A stretch of 11,635 nucleotides of DNA, taken from assembly GCA_001821475.1 (NCBI GenBank), contig MHMF01000009.1, positions 1,008 through 12,642 of the forward strand, read 5' to 3'. Below the pieces are notes generated by a model, which was given only the letters and a program-made list of their open reading frames with translations, ran no database searches and was not told where the DNA came from. Source of the stretch: Candidatus Nealsonbacteria bacterium RIFCSPLOWO2_01_FULL_38_120. Its GTDB lineage: Bacteria; Patescibacteriota; Minisyncoccia; Minisyncoccales; GWA2-38-27. This document shows positions 11,524-11,635 of the stretch, in pieces (position 1 is the stretch's first letter; each line of letters begins with the position of its first letter). A program made the translations under genes and the position numbers.

Positions 11524-11608
11524 AACACGAATTAAAAATGCGGAACGAAAATCTTAAAATTACGGTGTCGCTTCGCAACAATATATATCATTAATTATGA
11601 CGGGGACA

Positions 11609-11635
11609 TTCCTCGCCATAACTATGGCGAGGAAT
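11609..11635. repeat. Palindrome cut by the end of the window
   Basis: ATTCCTCGCCAT pairs with ATGGCGAGGAAT across a 4-nt loop (AACT or so), a perfect 12-bp stem. The preceding ATGACGGGGAC suggests that the palindrome continues beyond the window. It could be part of a terminator for the holin-like gene, but no U-run can be seen. Confidence 0.7.

Overview
The window is AT-rich and carries compact bacterial housekeeping genes. From its start it holds the 3' part of a transfer-messenger RNA (ssrA), the infC-rpmI-rplT translation operon, a TMTC-like membrane glycosyltransferase with TPR repeats, a PHP-type family X DNA polymerase, an orphan 91-residue protein, a probable structured non-coding RNA, a six-helix MFS-type protein, a GreA/GreB-type factor, groEL and groES, an AlkD-like DNA alkylation repair protein and a small membrane protein of the phage-holin-4-2 type. 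Small genes, little clustering by pathway, a half-sized MFS protein, weak or absent Shine-Dalgarno sites and many palindromic intergenic elements suggest a Patescibacteria/CPR (Parcubacteria-like) genome. That assignment is inference; no 16S gene is present.

Layout: 1-240 is tmRNA (+), ending in three pseudoknots and the T-arm. 267-535 is a long palindromic repeat. 570-1696 is the infC-rpmI-rplT operon (+), closed by two strong hairpins at 1701-1802. 1974-5451 holds the TMTC-like gene and polX, both on the minus strand and separated by a 42-nt palindrome. 5458-5838 is a self-contained small gene with its own promoter, Shine-Dalgarno site and terminator. 5852-6097 is a promoter-to-terminator unit without a convincing ORF, whose 3' half folds like a tRNA. 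6106-9450 reads leftward: groES and groEL under a CIRCE-type operator at 9668-9694, then the greA-like gene and the MFS gene. 9791-10062 holds a perfect 46-nt palindrome, a putative promoter and another repeat copy. 10092-10841 is the AlkD-like gene (+). 10853-11107 holds two more inverted repeats. 11155-11523 is the holin-like membrane protein (+). The window ends inside another palindrome.

Functionally, tmRNA, IF3, L35 and L20 serve translation and ribosome rescue. GroES/GroEL are probably heat-shock regulated by HrcA. GreA rescues stalled RNA polymerase, and PolX and the AlkD-like protein serve DNA repair. The least explained parts are the tRNA-like RNA at 5886-6097, the palindromic repeat family (copies at 267-535, 9461-9631 and 9885-10062), palindromes centred on CGATCG, and two GC-rich in-frame insertions inside otherwise ordinary genes.
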